Notes: generated by a model not told the origin, from the sequence alone. A stretch of 64,000 nucleotides of DNA from Kutzneria buriramensis (GCF_003387475.1 NZ_QUNO01000002.1:620001-684000), one strand, 5' to 3'; positions 8,766 through 17,398 are shown, numbered from the stretch's first letter. Program-made: numbers and translations.

Positions 8766-9297
8766 GCGCCGCCTTCCGCAACCGTCCGAACTCCTCGGCC
8801 AACTCCGGCAGCTGCCAGTGCGCGTTCAAACCGCTCGGGTTGGGCAGCACCCAAACCTGTGTCTCCCCAACCGTTTCCGCACTCAACCCCACCCCGGCCC
8901 GAGGCTTCCCGAACGCGACCCGAAACGCCCCCAACCCGACGACCGCCAAGAACCGTGGCCGCCACCGAAGAACCGAAGATCTCAACCGCCGACCTCCGTC
9001 CACAAGCTCCTCGTCGGTGAGCTCGTCCGCCCGAGCGGTCGCCCGCGCCACCACATTGGTGATCCCCAAACCCAGCCCCGGCAACGACTCCTGCTCGGAC
9101 GGGTCGAACAGCCGCGGCGTGAAGCCCGAACGCCACAGCGCGGGCCAGAACCGGTTGCCCGGTCGGGCGAAGTGATGCCCGGTGGCCGCCGACCACAGCC
9201 CGGGGTTGATGCCGCAGAACAGGACGTCGAGGTCCTCGGCGATCACGTCCGGTAGCAGTCGGCCATGGGCGGCGGCCAGTTCAGCTTTCGTGGGCAC
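8752..9297 (-). CDS. mug: G/U mismatch-specific DNA glycosylase (Mug/TDG family)
   Basis: A 181-residue protein with the Mug/TDG motif FCGINPGLWSAATGHHFARP (residues about 27-46), in which GINPG forms the uracil pocket and Asn is catalytic. The second conserved loop is PNPSGLNAHW near the C-terminus. The family removes uracil or thymine opposite guanine, and ethenocytosine, in base-excision repair. The 3' end overlaps the convergent phosphotransferase gene by 14 bp. A second uracil-DNA protein (UdgX) lies at 48.5 kb. Confidence 0.92.
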   Translation of the reverse strand: MPTKAELAAAHGRLLPDVIAEDLDVLFCGINPGLWSAATGHHFARPGNRFWPALWRSGFTPRLFDPSEQESLPGLGLGITNVVARATARADELTDEELVDGGRRLRSSVLRWRPRFLAVVGLGAFRVAFGKPRAGVGLSAETVGETQVWVLPNPSGLNAHWQLPELAEEFGRLRKAALRPG

Positions 9298-9310
9298 GCA
9301 CCCGATTCTG

Positions 9311-10498
9311 TCAGCTCAACGGCTGCAACGTCATGCTGGCGCTCGACGGGCTCCCGTCGTTGACCAGCGACTCGAAGTTGCCCACGTCGTCGAACGCGAA
9401 CGCGTACGCCTTGCCGTCGGCCATCTGGCTGTGGATCAACCGCGCGTACTGGTTGGTGACGCTGTCCTTGTAGAAGTCACCGGAGTTCACATCGGGCTGG
9501 TTGGCCGCGGTCAGCAGCGTCCCGCGGTTGTACCCGGCGCACAGCGTCCGCGAGATCGGCCCGCGGACCAGGTCGTTCGGCGCGTCCAGCAGGTTGAAGC
9601 AGCCGAAGATGCTGGAGGCGTCGGGTTTCTGGAACGACGTGACCACCTGCCCGGCGCTGTTGGTGAAGTTCATGACGTTCCCGGCCACTCGCCCGAAGTA
9701 CTTGGTGCCGGGCTGGTCGGCGAACGGCGTGACGGTCAGCGTCGAGCCGCTGTACCTGCTCCACACGCGATCGACGTAGTCGCTCATGGCGCTGTTGGAC
9801 AGCGCGCCGGTCTCGATGCCGTGCCCGGGCGACAGCGCCCGCAGCACGCTCCCGTTGGGCGCGGTCTGGATCAACCCGCCCCAACCGCCGGACTGTGCCT
9901 TCAACCCGTTCAGCACGGCGTTGTAGCCGCCGGATTTCAGGACACCGGTGCTCTTCGTGCCGCCACCGGTGTTGACGACGCCCACCGAGTACGGTGCGGA
10001 GAACATGTCGACCTGGGTGCTGTTGATCCACAGGCCGCTGTCGTTGAGCGTGTACTCCGACCAGTTGAACAGGATGTTCCGGTTGGGGTCACTGGGGTTC
10101 TGCACGGCGGGCTGCACGAGTCCGCCGGTGGTCAGCTTGAAGACGATCTTCTGACCGTACGAGAAGTAGATCCGGCCGGAGAACTTGGGGATCCGGATCG
10201 TGACGGACGAGCCGTTGCCGGGACCGGCGATGGACGCGTCCGGCGCGGGTGTCGGCGGGTTGCCGCCGGCGGGCCAGGCGTGGAACGTGCCGCCGGCGTC
10301 GGCCCAACCCTGCTGGCCGGTGGCCAGATTGGTGCCCAGGTCGTAGATGTAGACCGCGTCCCCGCGGCCGGAGCTGTTGGTGATCTTCAACGGGATGGTC
10401 GCCGGCACGGCGGCCTGCGCGGGCGTGGCGGACACCAGCGCGGCCGCGGCGACGGACGCCGCGGCGAACAGCGTGCACAACTTCCTTGTCGTGCGCAT
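9311..10498 (-). CDS. Secreted GH64 endo-beta-1,3-glucanase
   Basis: The preprotein is about 395 residues. It starts at ATG 10498 with a strong GAGGGGAA ribosome-binding site and a Sec signal (RTTRKLC, hydrophobic core, ATPAQAA). The mature part has the GH64 signature IPLKITNSSGRGDAVYIYDL. The strand SEYTLNDSGLWINSTQVD places a Glu and an Asp 16 residues apart, the same spacing as the catalytic pair of the laminaripentaose-producing enzyme. It should hydrolyse beta-1,3-glucan (laminarin, fungal wall) outside the cell. It is divergent from a GH18 chitinase, consistent with fungal cell-wall degradation, and a LacI-type operator lies about 60 bp before its start. No carbohydrate-binding module is present. 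Confidence 0.9.
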   Translation of the reverse strand: MRTTRKLCTLFAAASVAAAALVSATPAQAAVPATIPLKITNSSGRGDAVYIYDLGTNLATGQQGWADAGGTFHAWPAGGNPPTPAPDASIAGPGNGSSVTIRIPKFSGRIYFSYGQKIVFKLTTGGLVQPAVQNPSDPNRNILFNWSEYTLNDSGLWINSTQVDMFSAPYSVGVVNTGGGTKSTGVLKSGGYNAVLNGLKAQSGGWGGLIQTAPNGSVLRALSPGHGIETGALSNSAMSDYVDRVWSRYSGSTLTVTPFADQPGTKYFGRVAGNVMNFTNSAGQVVTSFQKPDASSIFGCFNLLDAPNDLVRGPISRTLCAGYNRGTLLTAANQPDVNSGDFYKDSVTNQYARLIHSQMADGKAYAFAFDDVGNFESLVNDGSPSSASMTLQPLS

Positions 10499-10558
10499 AC
10501 GTGAATTCCCCTCGTCGGGTGCAGGGTGGCGAGGCGGCCTTGCTCTCGCGGCAGGTTG

Positions 10559-10572
10559 TGAGAGCGCTCTCA
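10559..10572. promoter_or_regulatory. LacI/CebR-type operator palindrome
   Basis: TGAGAGCGCTCTCA is a perfect 14-bp palindrome that differs from the known CebR/CelR operator TGGGAGCGCTCCCA only at the third base and its symmetric partner. It lies about 60 bp upstream of the GH64 start. By analogy, a LacI-family repressor relieved by a beta-glucan oligosaccharide would bind here; the repressor gene is not in the window. Confidence 0.7.
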
Positions 10573-10649
10573 TGGTGAAGTGGCGCGGTCCGTGGTGTCA
10601 ATGGCCGAATAGCCCGAAACCGGTACCGAACTTTGTGTCCCGTTCGGTC

Positions 10650-10665
10650 AAAGGTCTAGACCTAG
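10650..10665. promoter_or_regulatory. DasR-type dre core upstream of the chitinase
   Basis: The palindrome AGGTCTAGACCT (10652-10663) contains the complete ten-base core GGTCTAGACC of the DasR-responsive element. The outer bases diverge from the Streptomyces consensus. It sits about 28 bp before the GH18 chitinase ATG. DasR is a GntR-type repressor of chitin and N-acetylglucosamine genes, so this fits both the position and the gene. Confidence 0.65.
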
Positions 10666-10692
10666 CGGCCGCGGGCACGGGAGGCTGGGCGG

Positions 10693-11757
10693 ATGTTGAC
10701 CTCGAGACTGGCCCGTGGGCTGACCGTGGCGGCGGCGCTCGCCGCGGCGGCCGTCACGGCGACACCCGGCAGCGCGGCGGCTGCCGGGCAGGCGAACCAC
10801 CAGCTCCCCATTCCGGCGCACGTGTTCGCGCCCTACTTCCAGACGTACATCCCGGGCGACCCGGCGGAGCAGGCGGCGGCCTCGGGCGCCCGCTACCTGA
10901 CGATGGCCTTCCTCCAGACGCCGGTCGCCGGCTCCTGCGAGGCGACCTGGGACGGCGACCCGAACCGGCCGATCTCCTGGGCCCAGTACGGCGACTCGAT
11001 CGCCAGGCTGCGCGCCATGGGCGGCGACGTGATCGCCTCCTACGGCGGCGGCGACGCCTCCGGCCACGGCACCGACATCGCGGACAGCTGCGCCGACGTG
11101 GACAAGATCGCCGAGAACTTCGAGAAGGTGATCACCACCTACGGCATCACCCGCATCGACCTCGACGTCGAGGGTCCGATGCCGAAGAACCTGCCTGGCA
11201 TGGACCGCCGCAACAAGGCGATCGCGCAGGTGGAGAGGTGGGCGGCGGCGCACGGCCGGACGATCCAGTTCGACTACACGGTGCCCACCGACGTCGTCGG
11301 GATCACCAAGGAAACCAAGGACATGCTGGCCAACGCCGTGAGCAACGGCGCGGACATCCACATCGTCAACATCATGACCTTCGACTACTACGACGACAAG
11401 CCGCACGAGATGGCGGCGGACACCAAGACCGCGGCTGGCGAGCTGCTGGACGAGCTGCGTGTGCTGCACCCGAGCACGCCGGACTTCAAGCTGTGGCAAC
11501 AGGTCGGCATCATCGAGATGGTCGGCCTGGACGACTACGGCTCGGGCGGCGAGACCGGTCCGCTGGAGATCTTCACGCCGAGGGACGCCGTCGACGTGAC
11601 GGTCTGGTCGTGGCTGCACAACATCGGCTCGCTGTCGTTCTGGGCGCTTGGCCGCGACAACGGCACCTGCGTCGGCCAGCACTCGGACAGCTGCTCCGGC
11701 GTGCAGCAGGCGGCCTGGCAGTACACCAAGACGATGGGCGCCTTCACGCACAACTAG
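10693..11757 (+). CDS. Secreted GH18 chitinase
   Basis: A 354-residue protein with a Sec signal peptide (about residues 1-33). The GH18 catalytic motif is GITRIDLDVEGP (D-x-D-x-E), with Glu as the acid. The beta-strand motifs YGGGDASGHG and VNIMTFDYYDD also fit GH18. Single-domain members of this kind are often chitinases or endo-beta-N-acetylglucosaminidases. No binding module is seen. The ATG at 10693 has GGGAGG eight bases upstream. It is divergent from the GH64 glucanase and carries a DasR-like site in its leader, which supports a chitin role. Confidence 0.88.
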   Translation: MLTSRLARGLTVAAALAAAAVTATPGSAAAAGQANHQLPIPAHVFAPYFQTYIPGDPAEQAAASGARYLTMAFLQTPVAGSCEATWDGDPNRPISWAQYGDSIARLRAMGGDVIASYGGGDASGHGTDIADSCADVDKIAENFEKVITTYGITRIDLDVEGPMPKNLPGMDRRNKAIAQVERWAAAHGRTIQFDYTVPTDVVGITKETKDMLANAVSNGADIHIVNIMTFDYYDDKPHEMAADTKTAAGELLDELRVLHPSTPDFKLWQQVGIIEMVGLDDYGSGGETGPLEIFTPRDAVDVTVWSWLHNIGSLSFWALGRDNGTCVGQHSDSCSGVQQAAWQYTKTMGAFTHN

Positions 11758-11765
11758 ACGCTGTG

Positions 11766-11805
11766 AAAGGCCATTCCTGACGTTCAACGTGAGGAATGGT
11801 CCTTT
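11766..11805. terminator. Bidirectional hairpin terminator
   Basis: The arms AAAGGCCATTCC and GGAATGGTCCTTT pair with one bulged base around a loop containing ACGTTCAACGT. It lies between the convergent chitinase and DHFR-like genes. Its loop resembles two other hairpins in this window (24.5 and 52.5 kb). Confidence 0.75.
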
Positions 11806-11817
11806 CCGGACGGAAGC

Positions 11818-12339
11818 TCAGGCCGGGGTGTAGACGAGCTCGACCACGCCGCCGGGGTGCATTCGCTTGCACTGCAGGCGAAGCTGCTGGTTGTGCGACC
11901 CGAACAGCGGAATGCCGCCACCGAGCAGCATGGGCAGCATCACCACGCCGAGCCGGTCGATCGCCCCGAGGTCGAGGAACGCGCGGATGGTCTGGGCGCC
12001 ACCGATGACGTGCACATCGCCCATGAGGCCGGCGAGTCGCAGTCGCCGCAAGCACTCCGCGGGGTCGGCGACGGCCCGCACATCCCACGGCACCGAAGGC
12101 AGCGGACGGGAGGTCAGCACGTGCACGGGTTTGTCCGTCCACGGCCACGCCTGCGACCAGCGATCCAGCCCGCGGTCGAAGGTGGTGCGCCCCATCACCA
12201 CGGCTTCGCAGTGCTCCAGCACCTCGGCGATGCCGTGCGACTGGTCCTCGTATCCGGGCAGCGCCTCCCACGCCGAGGCGCCGTCGGCCTGCGCGAGGAA
12301 CCCGTCGAGGCTCACACCGACGTGGGTGCGGATCAGCAT
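11818..12339 (-). CDS. Dihydrofolate reductase-like (RibD C-terminal) family protein
   Basis: A 173-residue protein with the RibD_C/DHFR-like fold: THVGVSLDGFLA at the N-terminus, VVMGRTTFD, and the nucleotide-binding HVIGGAQTIRAFL near residue 110. Such proteins are NAD(P)H-dependent reductases of unknown substrate. A longer open frame exists upstream, but the ATG at 12339 fits the family start, and the longer form would run through the TetR operator region. It is divergent from a TetR gene with an operator array between them, so it is the likely regulated target. Confidence 0.85.
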   Translation of the reverse strand: MLIRTHVGVSLDGFLAQADGASAWEALPGYEDQSHGIAEVLEHCEAVVMGRTTFDRGLDRWSQAWPWTDKPVHVLTSRPLPSVPWDVRAVADPAECLRRLRLAGLMGDVHVIGGAQTIRAFLDLGAIDRLGVVMLPMLLGGGIPLFGSHNQQLRLQCKRMHPGGVVELVYTPA

Positions 12340-12367
12340 GCGGGCCCCTTCGCGATCGGTATCCCGT

Positions 12368-12411
12368 GGACACACCTGTGTCCGCCGGACACTTCGGTGT
12401 ACGGTAGACAC
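12368..12411. promoter_or_regulatory. Array of GTGTCC/GGACAC operator half-sites between the DHFR-like and tetR genes
   Basis: Three overlapping or adjacent inverted repeats are visible: GGACACACCTGTGTCC (12368-12383), GTGTCCGCCGGACAC (12378-12392, perfect) and the weaker GTGTACGGTAGACAC (12397-12411). They cover the divergent promoters, including a possible TACGGT -10 for tetR. The most likely ligand is the adjacent TetR protein, controlling itself and the DHFR-like gene. Confidence 0.7.
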
Positions 12412-12439
12412 GCCTGGGGAGGGCAGCAAGGGGTCACTC

Positions 12440-13096
12440 TTGACAGAATCGGCCGGATTGCTCTGGGGGCTCGGTGAGCAGGGCAGGCCCGCGCTCACGG
12501 TGCAGCGCATCGCGGCCGCCGGCATCGGGCTGGCCGACGAGGCCGGCCTGGCGGCGGTGTCGATGCAGCAGGTCGCCGGCCGGCTGGACGTGACGAAAAT
12601 GGCCCTCTACCGGCACGTCGTCAACAAGGCCGAGTTGCTCGCGGTGATGATCGAGATCGCCGTCGGAGCGCCGCCGGAGCTCACCGCCGACGGCTGGCGG
12701 GCGAAGCTGACGCAATGGGCCCTCCTGATGCGTGAGACGTGGCAGCGGCACCCCTGGCTGCCGGAGGCCACGGTCGGCAGCCGCGCGATGGGCCCGCGCG
12801 AGATCGGCTGGACGGAGGCGGCGGTCGCGGCGCTGGGGGGCACGGGGCTGACCGGCGCCCAGCGCATGGACGCGGTGTTCCTGCTCAGCGGGCACATCCG
12901 CAACACCCAGGCCACGTCCGGCACGCAGCCGTGGACCAGGGACAAGCGGCTGAACGAGCAGATCGCGGCGCACGGGGACCGGTTCCCGGCGCTGGTCGCG
13001 GCCACCGACGACGCCGCGGACGCCGACCCCGACAGCAGCTGGGAGTTCGGGCTGGCCCGCATCTTCGACGGGCTGGAACTGCTGATCCAGGCATGA
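12440..13096 (+). CDS. TetR-family transcriptional regulator (TetR_C_1-like)
   Basis: About 218 residues from a TTG start that has AAGGGG six bases upstream. The helix-turn-helix is SMQQVAGRLDVTKMALYRHV (about residues 37-56). The C-terminal domain (RETWQRHPWLPEAT, then DAVFLLSGHIRN) is of the class that binds tetracycline-like or other small hydrophobic ligands. It sits divergently to a DHFR-like reductase and beside a GTGTCC operator array. The ligand is unknown. Confidence 0.85.
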   Translation: MTESAGLLWGLGEQGRPALTVQRIAAAGIGLADEAGLAAVSMQQVAGRLDVTKMALYRHVVNKAELLAVMIEIAVGAPPELTADGWRAKLTQWALLMRETWQRHPWLPEATVGSRAMGPREIGWTEAAVAALGGTGLTGAQRMDAVFLLSGHIRNTQATSGTQPWTRDKRLNEQIAAHGDRFPALVAATDDAADADPDSSWEFGLARIFDGLELLIQA

Positions 13097-13124
13097 TCCG
13101 CGCGCTCGTGCTGTTGTCAACGGC

Positions 13125-13460
13125 ATGAGCATCTACTTCCGGGTCGAGGTCAAGGCCAACGACGGCAAGATCGCCGAGTTCGAGCAGGTCGCGAAGGCGC
13201 TGGTCGCGGGCACCGCCGACGAGCCGGGCACGCTGTCCTACCGCCTGTTCAGCGACGCGCCGGGCAACTACACGTTCATCGAGGAGTACGTCGACGCGGC
13301 CGGGTCCGCCGCGCACGGCAAGGCCGCGCGGGAGCTGCTCGGCCAGCTCGGGGCGGTCGGCGAGATCACCCGGTTCGAGATCTTCGGCGGCGAGGCCGAC
13401 GGCGTCGAGCAGGTCGCGGCGGCCATCCCGACCGCGACGATCCACCGCCAGGTGTTCTAG
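13125..13460 (+). CDS. ABM-fold putative quinol monooxygenase
   Basis: A 111-residue protein with a dimeric alpha-beta barrel (ABM) fold: SIYFRVEVKANDGKIAEFEQ at the start, EPGTLSYRLF in the middle and YTFIEEYVDAAGSAAHGKA. YgiN-like members of this type act on quinols or simply shield reactive intermediates. It lies 28 bp after tetR, so it may share that transcript. The 3' end overlaps the convergent Fis-type regulator by 4 bp. Confidence 0.8.
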   Translation: MSIYFRVEVKANDGKIAEFEQVAKALVAGTADEPGTLSYRLFSDAPGNYTFIEEYVDAAGSAAHGKAARELLGQLGAVGEITRFEIFGGEADGVEQVAAAIPTATIHRQVF

Positions 13461-15238
13461 CGCTCCGGCGTCACGATCCCGTACTCGTGGATCTTGCGGT
13501 ACAGCGTCGCCCGGGACATGCCGAGCAGCTGCGCGGTCTGCACCTTGTTGCCGCCGCTGTCGGCCAGGCCCTGCACGATGGCGTCCCGCTCGATCGACTC
13601 CAGCCGGCTCAGCGGCCGCCGCGTCAGGGTGCGGAACTCGGCCGGCAGGTCGCCGGGCTGGATGGTGCCCGTCCGCCGGTGCTGCACCGCGAGCTTGAGC
13701 ACGTGGTGCAGCTCGGCGACGTTGCCGGGCCAGTCGAACCGCATCAGCAGGTGCATCGCCGCCGGCGAGCACGTCAACTGACCGCCGTGGCCGAGGCGGT
13801 TGAGGAACAGCGGCACCAGCTCGGACAGGTCCGCGACGTGCCGACGCAGCGGGGGCACCCGGACCGTACGGGGGAACATCGCCAGCAGCTCGGCCAGCTC
13901 CGGCCGGCCGACGGCGTTCTCGGCCATGGTCGCCGCGACCCACGTCGCCCGGGACGCCAGCCGTAGCAACCGGACCGTGGCCGCCAGTGCCGGCCCGGTG
14001 AGCCGGTCCACGTGCCGGATCACCAGCGCGTCCACCGGATCCTCGACGAGCTCGCGGCGCAGGTTGTCGTGCCACGAGGCGTCGGCGGCGTCCACCACGT
14101 GCACGCGGCCGGTCGGGTGCCGGCGCTGGTGCACGCACCGGGCCAGGGTCGTCTTGCCCACGCCGGGGTCGCCGCCGAGCACCAGCCATTCGCCGGTGCT
14201 GTACGCCGAATCCACGTCGTGGGCGCAGCGCAGCCACAGCGGCGCGGAGCCGACCGCGCCCGGCAGGAACATCGGCAGCCGAGGCTCGGGCACACCGGCC
14301 CCCTCCGGCTCGGAGTCGATCAGCTTGCCGCACAGCACGACGCCGGCGACATCGGTGTGGTGCTGCCCGAACACCTTGCGGCACTGGGCCCGCACCTTGC
14401 TGCCGGTCGGCAGCGCCACGTCCGCGGTGCTGGTCCGCCGCTCGGCGACGGCCTGCGTGGCGTGCCCGAGCAGCACCGACTGGTCGGCCGGGTCGAGCAG
14501 CTGGCGGGCGTGGTCGTTCATCATCACGATGCCGTCGTTGAAGGCCAGCACGATGCCGGTGGTCCGCCGGCAGGCCCGCAGGTACGCCTCGAACAGCGCC
14601 AGCTCGCGCGGATTGCTGTGGGTGAGCAGTGTCTGGCCGATCTGCGCGGCCGTGGACTGCGCCAGCGCCACCAGCAGCCGGCCGGCGTCCCGGCTCCAAC
14701 ACGTCAGATCGACCGCGCCGACGGTCTTGCCGGTGATCGGGTGCTGGATCGGCGCGCCGGCGCAGGCCAGGTTCTCCAGGTTCTCCGCGTAGTGCTCGTG
14801 CCCGAACACGTGCGTGGGCCGGCCGTCCTCCAGCGCGGTGCCGATGCCGTTGGTGCCGACGAACTCCTCGCCGTAGCTGAAACCGGGCACCAGCTCGACC
14901 CGTTCGAGCTTCCGGTGCAGGTCGGCGTCGCCGGTGCGCTGGGTCAGCACCACGCCGGTCGGATCGGTCAAGATGAGGCTGATGGGCTGCCCGTCGAGCT
15001 GGTCGCCGAGCCGCTCCAGCACGGGGGTGGCCGCGCGGATCAGCGGCGAGTCCAGGTCGGGCTCGCGGACGTAGGGCAGCACGATCCGGTCGGCCGGCAC
15101 CCGCAGCCGGCGGGACCGCCACCACGAGTCGAGGATGCTCTTGCGCACCGCCTCGTCGTCGGTGACCGCCTCCGACGTCAGGAACTTCTCCCGGGTGCGG
15201 GCCAGTCGCCTCTCCTCGGCCGCCATCACGTCCTGCAC
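13457..15238 (-). CDS. Fis-type activator of the di-iron monooxygenase operon (MimR/AcoR-like)
   Basis: A 593-residue protein. The N-terminal region has a GAF-like sensor (about 60-210: FSYGEEFVGTNGIGTALEDG, typical of AcoR-type regulators). The middle is an AAA+ remnant with Walker A GGDPGVGKTTLA, and the C-terminus is a Fis helix-turn-helix (DSGGNKVQTAQLLGMSRATL). The GAFTGA loop for sigma-54 contact is missing, as expected in actinomycetes that lack sigma-54. It is divergent from the prm genes, the position of MimR in mycobacterial mim operons. It probably binds the TGTCTCA repeats at 15.3 and 15.6 kb. The inducer is likely a substrate or product of the monooxygenase. Confidence 0.88.
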   Translation of the reverse strand: MQDVMAAEERRLARTREKFLTSEAVTDDEAVRKSILDSWWRSRRLRVPADRIVLPYVREPDLDSPLIRAATPVLERLGDQLDGQPISLILTDPTGVVLTQRTGDADLHRKLERVELVPGFSYGEEFVGTNGIGTALEDGRPTHVFGHEHYAENLENLACAGAPIQHPITGKTVGAVDLTCWSRDAGRLLVALAQSTAAQIGQTLLTHSNPRELALFEAYLRACRRTTGIVLAFNDGIVMMNDHARQLLDPADQSVLLGHATQAVAERRTSTADVALPTGSKVRAQCRKVFGQHHTDVAGVVLCGKLIDSEPEGAGVPEPRLPMFLPGAVGSAPLWLRCAHDVDSAYSTGEWLVLGGDPGVGKTTLARCVHQRRHPTGRVHVVDAADASWHDNLRRELVEDPVDALVIRHVDRLTGPALAATVRLLRLASRATWVAATMAENAVGRPELAELLAMFPRTVRVPPLRRHVADLSELVPLFLNRLGHGGQLTCSPAAMHLLMRFDWPGNVAELHHVLKLAVQHRRTGTIQPGDLPAEFRTLTRRPLSRLESIERDAIVQGLADSGGNKVQTAQLLGMSRATLYRKIHEYGIVTPER

Positions 15239-15329
15239 ATGGACCTCCTACCCACGGACAGCCCTGGCCGCGGGCACCGGGCGGTGCCTCCCGCTGCGCC
15301 CCAGCGTAGGCCCCTCGCGCCGTCGGCGG

Positions 15330-15348
15330 GTGTCTCAAATTGAGACAC
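15330..15348. promoter_or_regulatory. Inverted repeat upstream of the prm locus (site 1)
   Basis: GTGTCTCAAATTGAGACAC is a perfect 8-3-8 inverted repeat, about 50 bp before the small ORF at 15399 and about 92 bp before the divergent regulator start. A second copy lies at 15636. It is the probable binding site of the Fis-type activator. Confidence 0.75.
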
Positions 15349-15398
15349 CTCGGCCGGCCCGGGCGGCGGTCTGATGGACGTTTGGAGGTGGGTTGTCA

Positions 15399-15680
15399 AT
15401 GGCCGACGCCGAGTCCTACAACCCGTGGACGATAGTGAACGTCGTCTTCCACCACCTGGTCGAGCAGGGATACCACCCGGTGCTCGGGGAGGCCGGCAAT
15501 CCGGGGGAGCCGGCGGCCCAGCTGCTGCGCGCGCTGGGCATCACCGCCGTCGTCGGCGGTACCGACGAACGGGTGACCGAGCAGAACCGCGCGACGCTCG
15601 CGGAAATGCTCGAGCGGGAGTTCGGGCCCCGCCGAGTGTCTCATTTTGAGACCGGGAGCGGCCCCGATCACGGGTTGTAA
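15399..15680 (+). CDS. Small hypothetical protein opening the prm operon
   Basis: A 93-residue protein ([20 protein letters not shown]) with a clear GGAGG ribosome-binding site and coding bias like its neighbours. It has a predicted helix near the start and no membrane segment or metal motif. It lies between the two activator repeats, and its last codons ([11 protein letters not shown]) contain the second repeat. It begins the transcript that leads into prmA 65 bp later. I do not recognise the family. It could be a small accessory factor of the oxygenase or of its regulation. Confidence 0.65.
   Translation: MADAESYNPWTIVNVVFHHLVEQGYHPVLGEAGNPGEPAAQLLRALGITAVVGGTDERVTEQNRATLAEMLEREFGPRRVSHFETGSGPDHGL
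15636..15653. promoter_or_regulatory. Inverted repeat inside the 3' end of the small ORF (site 2)
   Basis: GTGTCTCATTTTGAGAC repeats the site at 15330 with the same three-base spacer, and the right arm is one base short of perfect. It is about 93 bp upstream of the prmA start codon, so it may drive an internal promoter for prmABCD. Confidence 0.65.
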
Positions 15681-15745
15681 TTCATGCCGCAGCAGGCGCA
15701 ACGACGACGCGCTCACCGCCGGCGACCGGCGGGTTAGGAGTGACC

Positions 15746-17398
15746 ATGAGCCGCCAGAGCGTGGCGAAAGCACACCAGAAGATCCAGGAGCTGAGCTGGG
15801 ATCCGGTCTACCACGAGCCGGTCTCGCACTACGGCACCGACTACACCTTCCGCAAGGCGAAGAAGAAGGACCCGCTCAAGCAGGTGCTGCGGTCCTACTT
15901 CCCGATGCAGGAGGAGAAGGACCACCGCGTGTACGGCGCCGAGGACGGCGCGATCCGCGGCAACATGTTCCGGCAGGTGCAGGAACGCTGGCTGGAGTGG
16001 CAGAAGCTGTTCCTGTCCATCATTCCGCTGCCGGAGATCTCCGCGGCCCGGGCGATGCCGCTGCTGTTCCGCACGGTGCCCAACCCGGAGCTGCACAACG
16101 GGCAGGCGATCCAGATGATCGACGAGGTCCGGCACTCGACGATCCAGCAGAACCTCAAGCGCCTGTACATGAACAACTACATCGACCCCGCCGGCTTCAA
16201 CTCCAGTCTGCGCAACTTCCAGAACGACTACTGCGGCACCATCGGCCGGCAGTTCGCCGAGGGATTCATCACCGGCGACGCCATCACGGCGGCCAGCATC
16301 TATCTGACCATCGTGGCCGAGACGGCGTTCACCAACACGCTGTTCGTCGCGATGCCGGCGGAAGCCGCGGCCAACGGCGACTATCTGCTGCCGACGGTGT
16401 TCCACTCGGTGCAGTCCGACGAGTCCCGGCACATCAGCAACGGCTACGCGACTCTGCTGATGGCGCTGTCCGACGAGTCCAACCACCAGCTGCTCGAACG
16501 CGATCTCCGTTACGCGTGGTGGAACAACCACCGCGTGGTGGACGCCGCGATCGGCACGTTCATCGAGTACGGCACCAAGGACCGCCGCAAGGACCGCGAG
16601 AGCTACGCGGAGATGTGGCGCCGCTGGATCTACGACGACTACTACCGGTCCTACCTCGTGCCGTTGGAGAAGTACGGCCTGACGATTCCGCACGACCTCA
16701 TCGAGGAGTCCTGGAACCAGATCTGGAACAAGGGCTACGTGCACGAGGTCGCGCAGTTCTTCGCCACCGGCTGGCTGGCCAACTACTGGCGCATCGACCC
16801 GATGACCGACGCCGACTTCGAGTGGTTCGAGTACAAGTACCCGGGCTGGTACGACAAGTACGGCAAGTGGTGGGAGAACTACAACCGGCTGGCCACGCCC
16901 AACGGCCACCACCCGATCGTCGCCGAGAACGTGGACTACGTGTACCCGCACCGCTGCTGGACGTGCATGGTGCCGTGCCTGGTCCGCGAGGACATGGTGA
17001 TGGACAAGGTGGACGGCCAGTGGCGGACCTACTGCCACGAGGCCTGCCGGTGGACCGACGTCGAGGCGTTCCGGCCCACCTACCAGGGCCGCAACACGCC
17101 GAACATGGGCCAGCTGATCGGCGCCCGCGAGTGGGAAACCCTGTACCACGGCTGGAACTGGGCCGATGTGGTGAAGGACATGGGTTTCGTGCGCGACGAC
17201 GGCAGGACCATGGTCGCGCAGCCGCACCTGGACCTGGACCCGAAGAAGATGTGGACACTGGACCACCTTCGCCGGATGCCCGCGGTGCAGAGCCCGAACG
17301 TGCTGCTCAACCAGATGACCGACGACGAGCGGGCCGCGTTCCAGGCCGACTACAACCGGCAGGGACCTGCCGGCAGGCCGGCTCCCGCCCAGGTCTGA
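15746..17398 (+). CDS. prmA: Propane-type di-iron monooxygenase, hydroxylase large subunit
   Basis: A 550-residue alpha subunit of a soluble di-iron monooxygenase. The carboxylate-bridged iron site is built from Glu in the first helix pair ([20 protein letters not shown] gives E..H) and from a second DESRH ([13 protein letters not shown]). A Cys-rich strand, [10 protein letters not shown], lies near residue 412. In propane and phenol-oxidising actinomycetes (prmABCD, mimABCD) this subunit holds the active site and inserts oxygen into alkane, ketone or phenol substrates. The ATG at 15746 has TAGGAG five bases upstream. It heads a run of genes matching the known order A (large), B (reductase), C (small), D (coupling). 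Confidence 0.93.
   Translation: MSRQSVAKAHQKIQELSWDPVYHEPVSHYGTDYTFRKAKKKDPLKQVLRSYFPMQEEKDHRVYGAEDGAIRGNMFRQVQERWLEWQKLFLSIIPLPEISAARAMPLLFRTVPNPELHNGQAIQMIDEVRHSTIQQNLKRLYMNNYIDPAGFNSSLRNFQNDYCGTIGRQFAEGFITGDAITAASIYLTIVAETAFTNTLFVAMPAEAAANGDYLLPTVFHSVQSDESRHISNGYATLLMALSDESNHQLLERDLRYAWWNNHRVVDAAIGTFIEYGTKDRRKDRESYAEMWRRWIYDDYYRSYLVPLEKYGLTIPHDLIEESWNQIWNKGYVHEVAQFFATGWLANYWRIDPMTDADFEWFEYKYPGWYDKYGKWWENYNRLATPNGHHPIVAENVDYVYPHRCWTCMVPCLVREDMVMDKVDGQWRTYCHEACRWTDVEAFRPTYQGRNTPNMGQLIGAREWETLYHGWNWADVVKDMGFVRDDGRTMVAQPHLDLDPKKMWTLDHLRRMPAVQSPNVLLNQMTDDERAAFQADYNRQGPAGRPAPAQV

Noticed and set aside
15239-15745. Sigma-54 (-24/-12) promoter for the prm operon
   Set aside because: No GG-N10-GC pattern at a fitting place was recognised, and the regulator lacks the GAFTGA loop.
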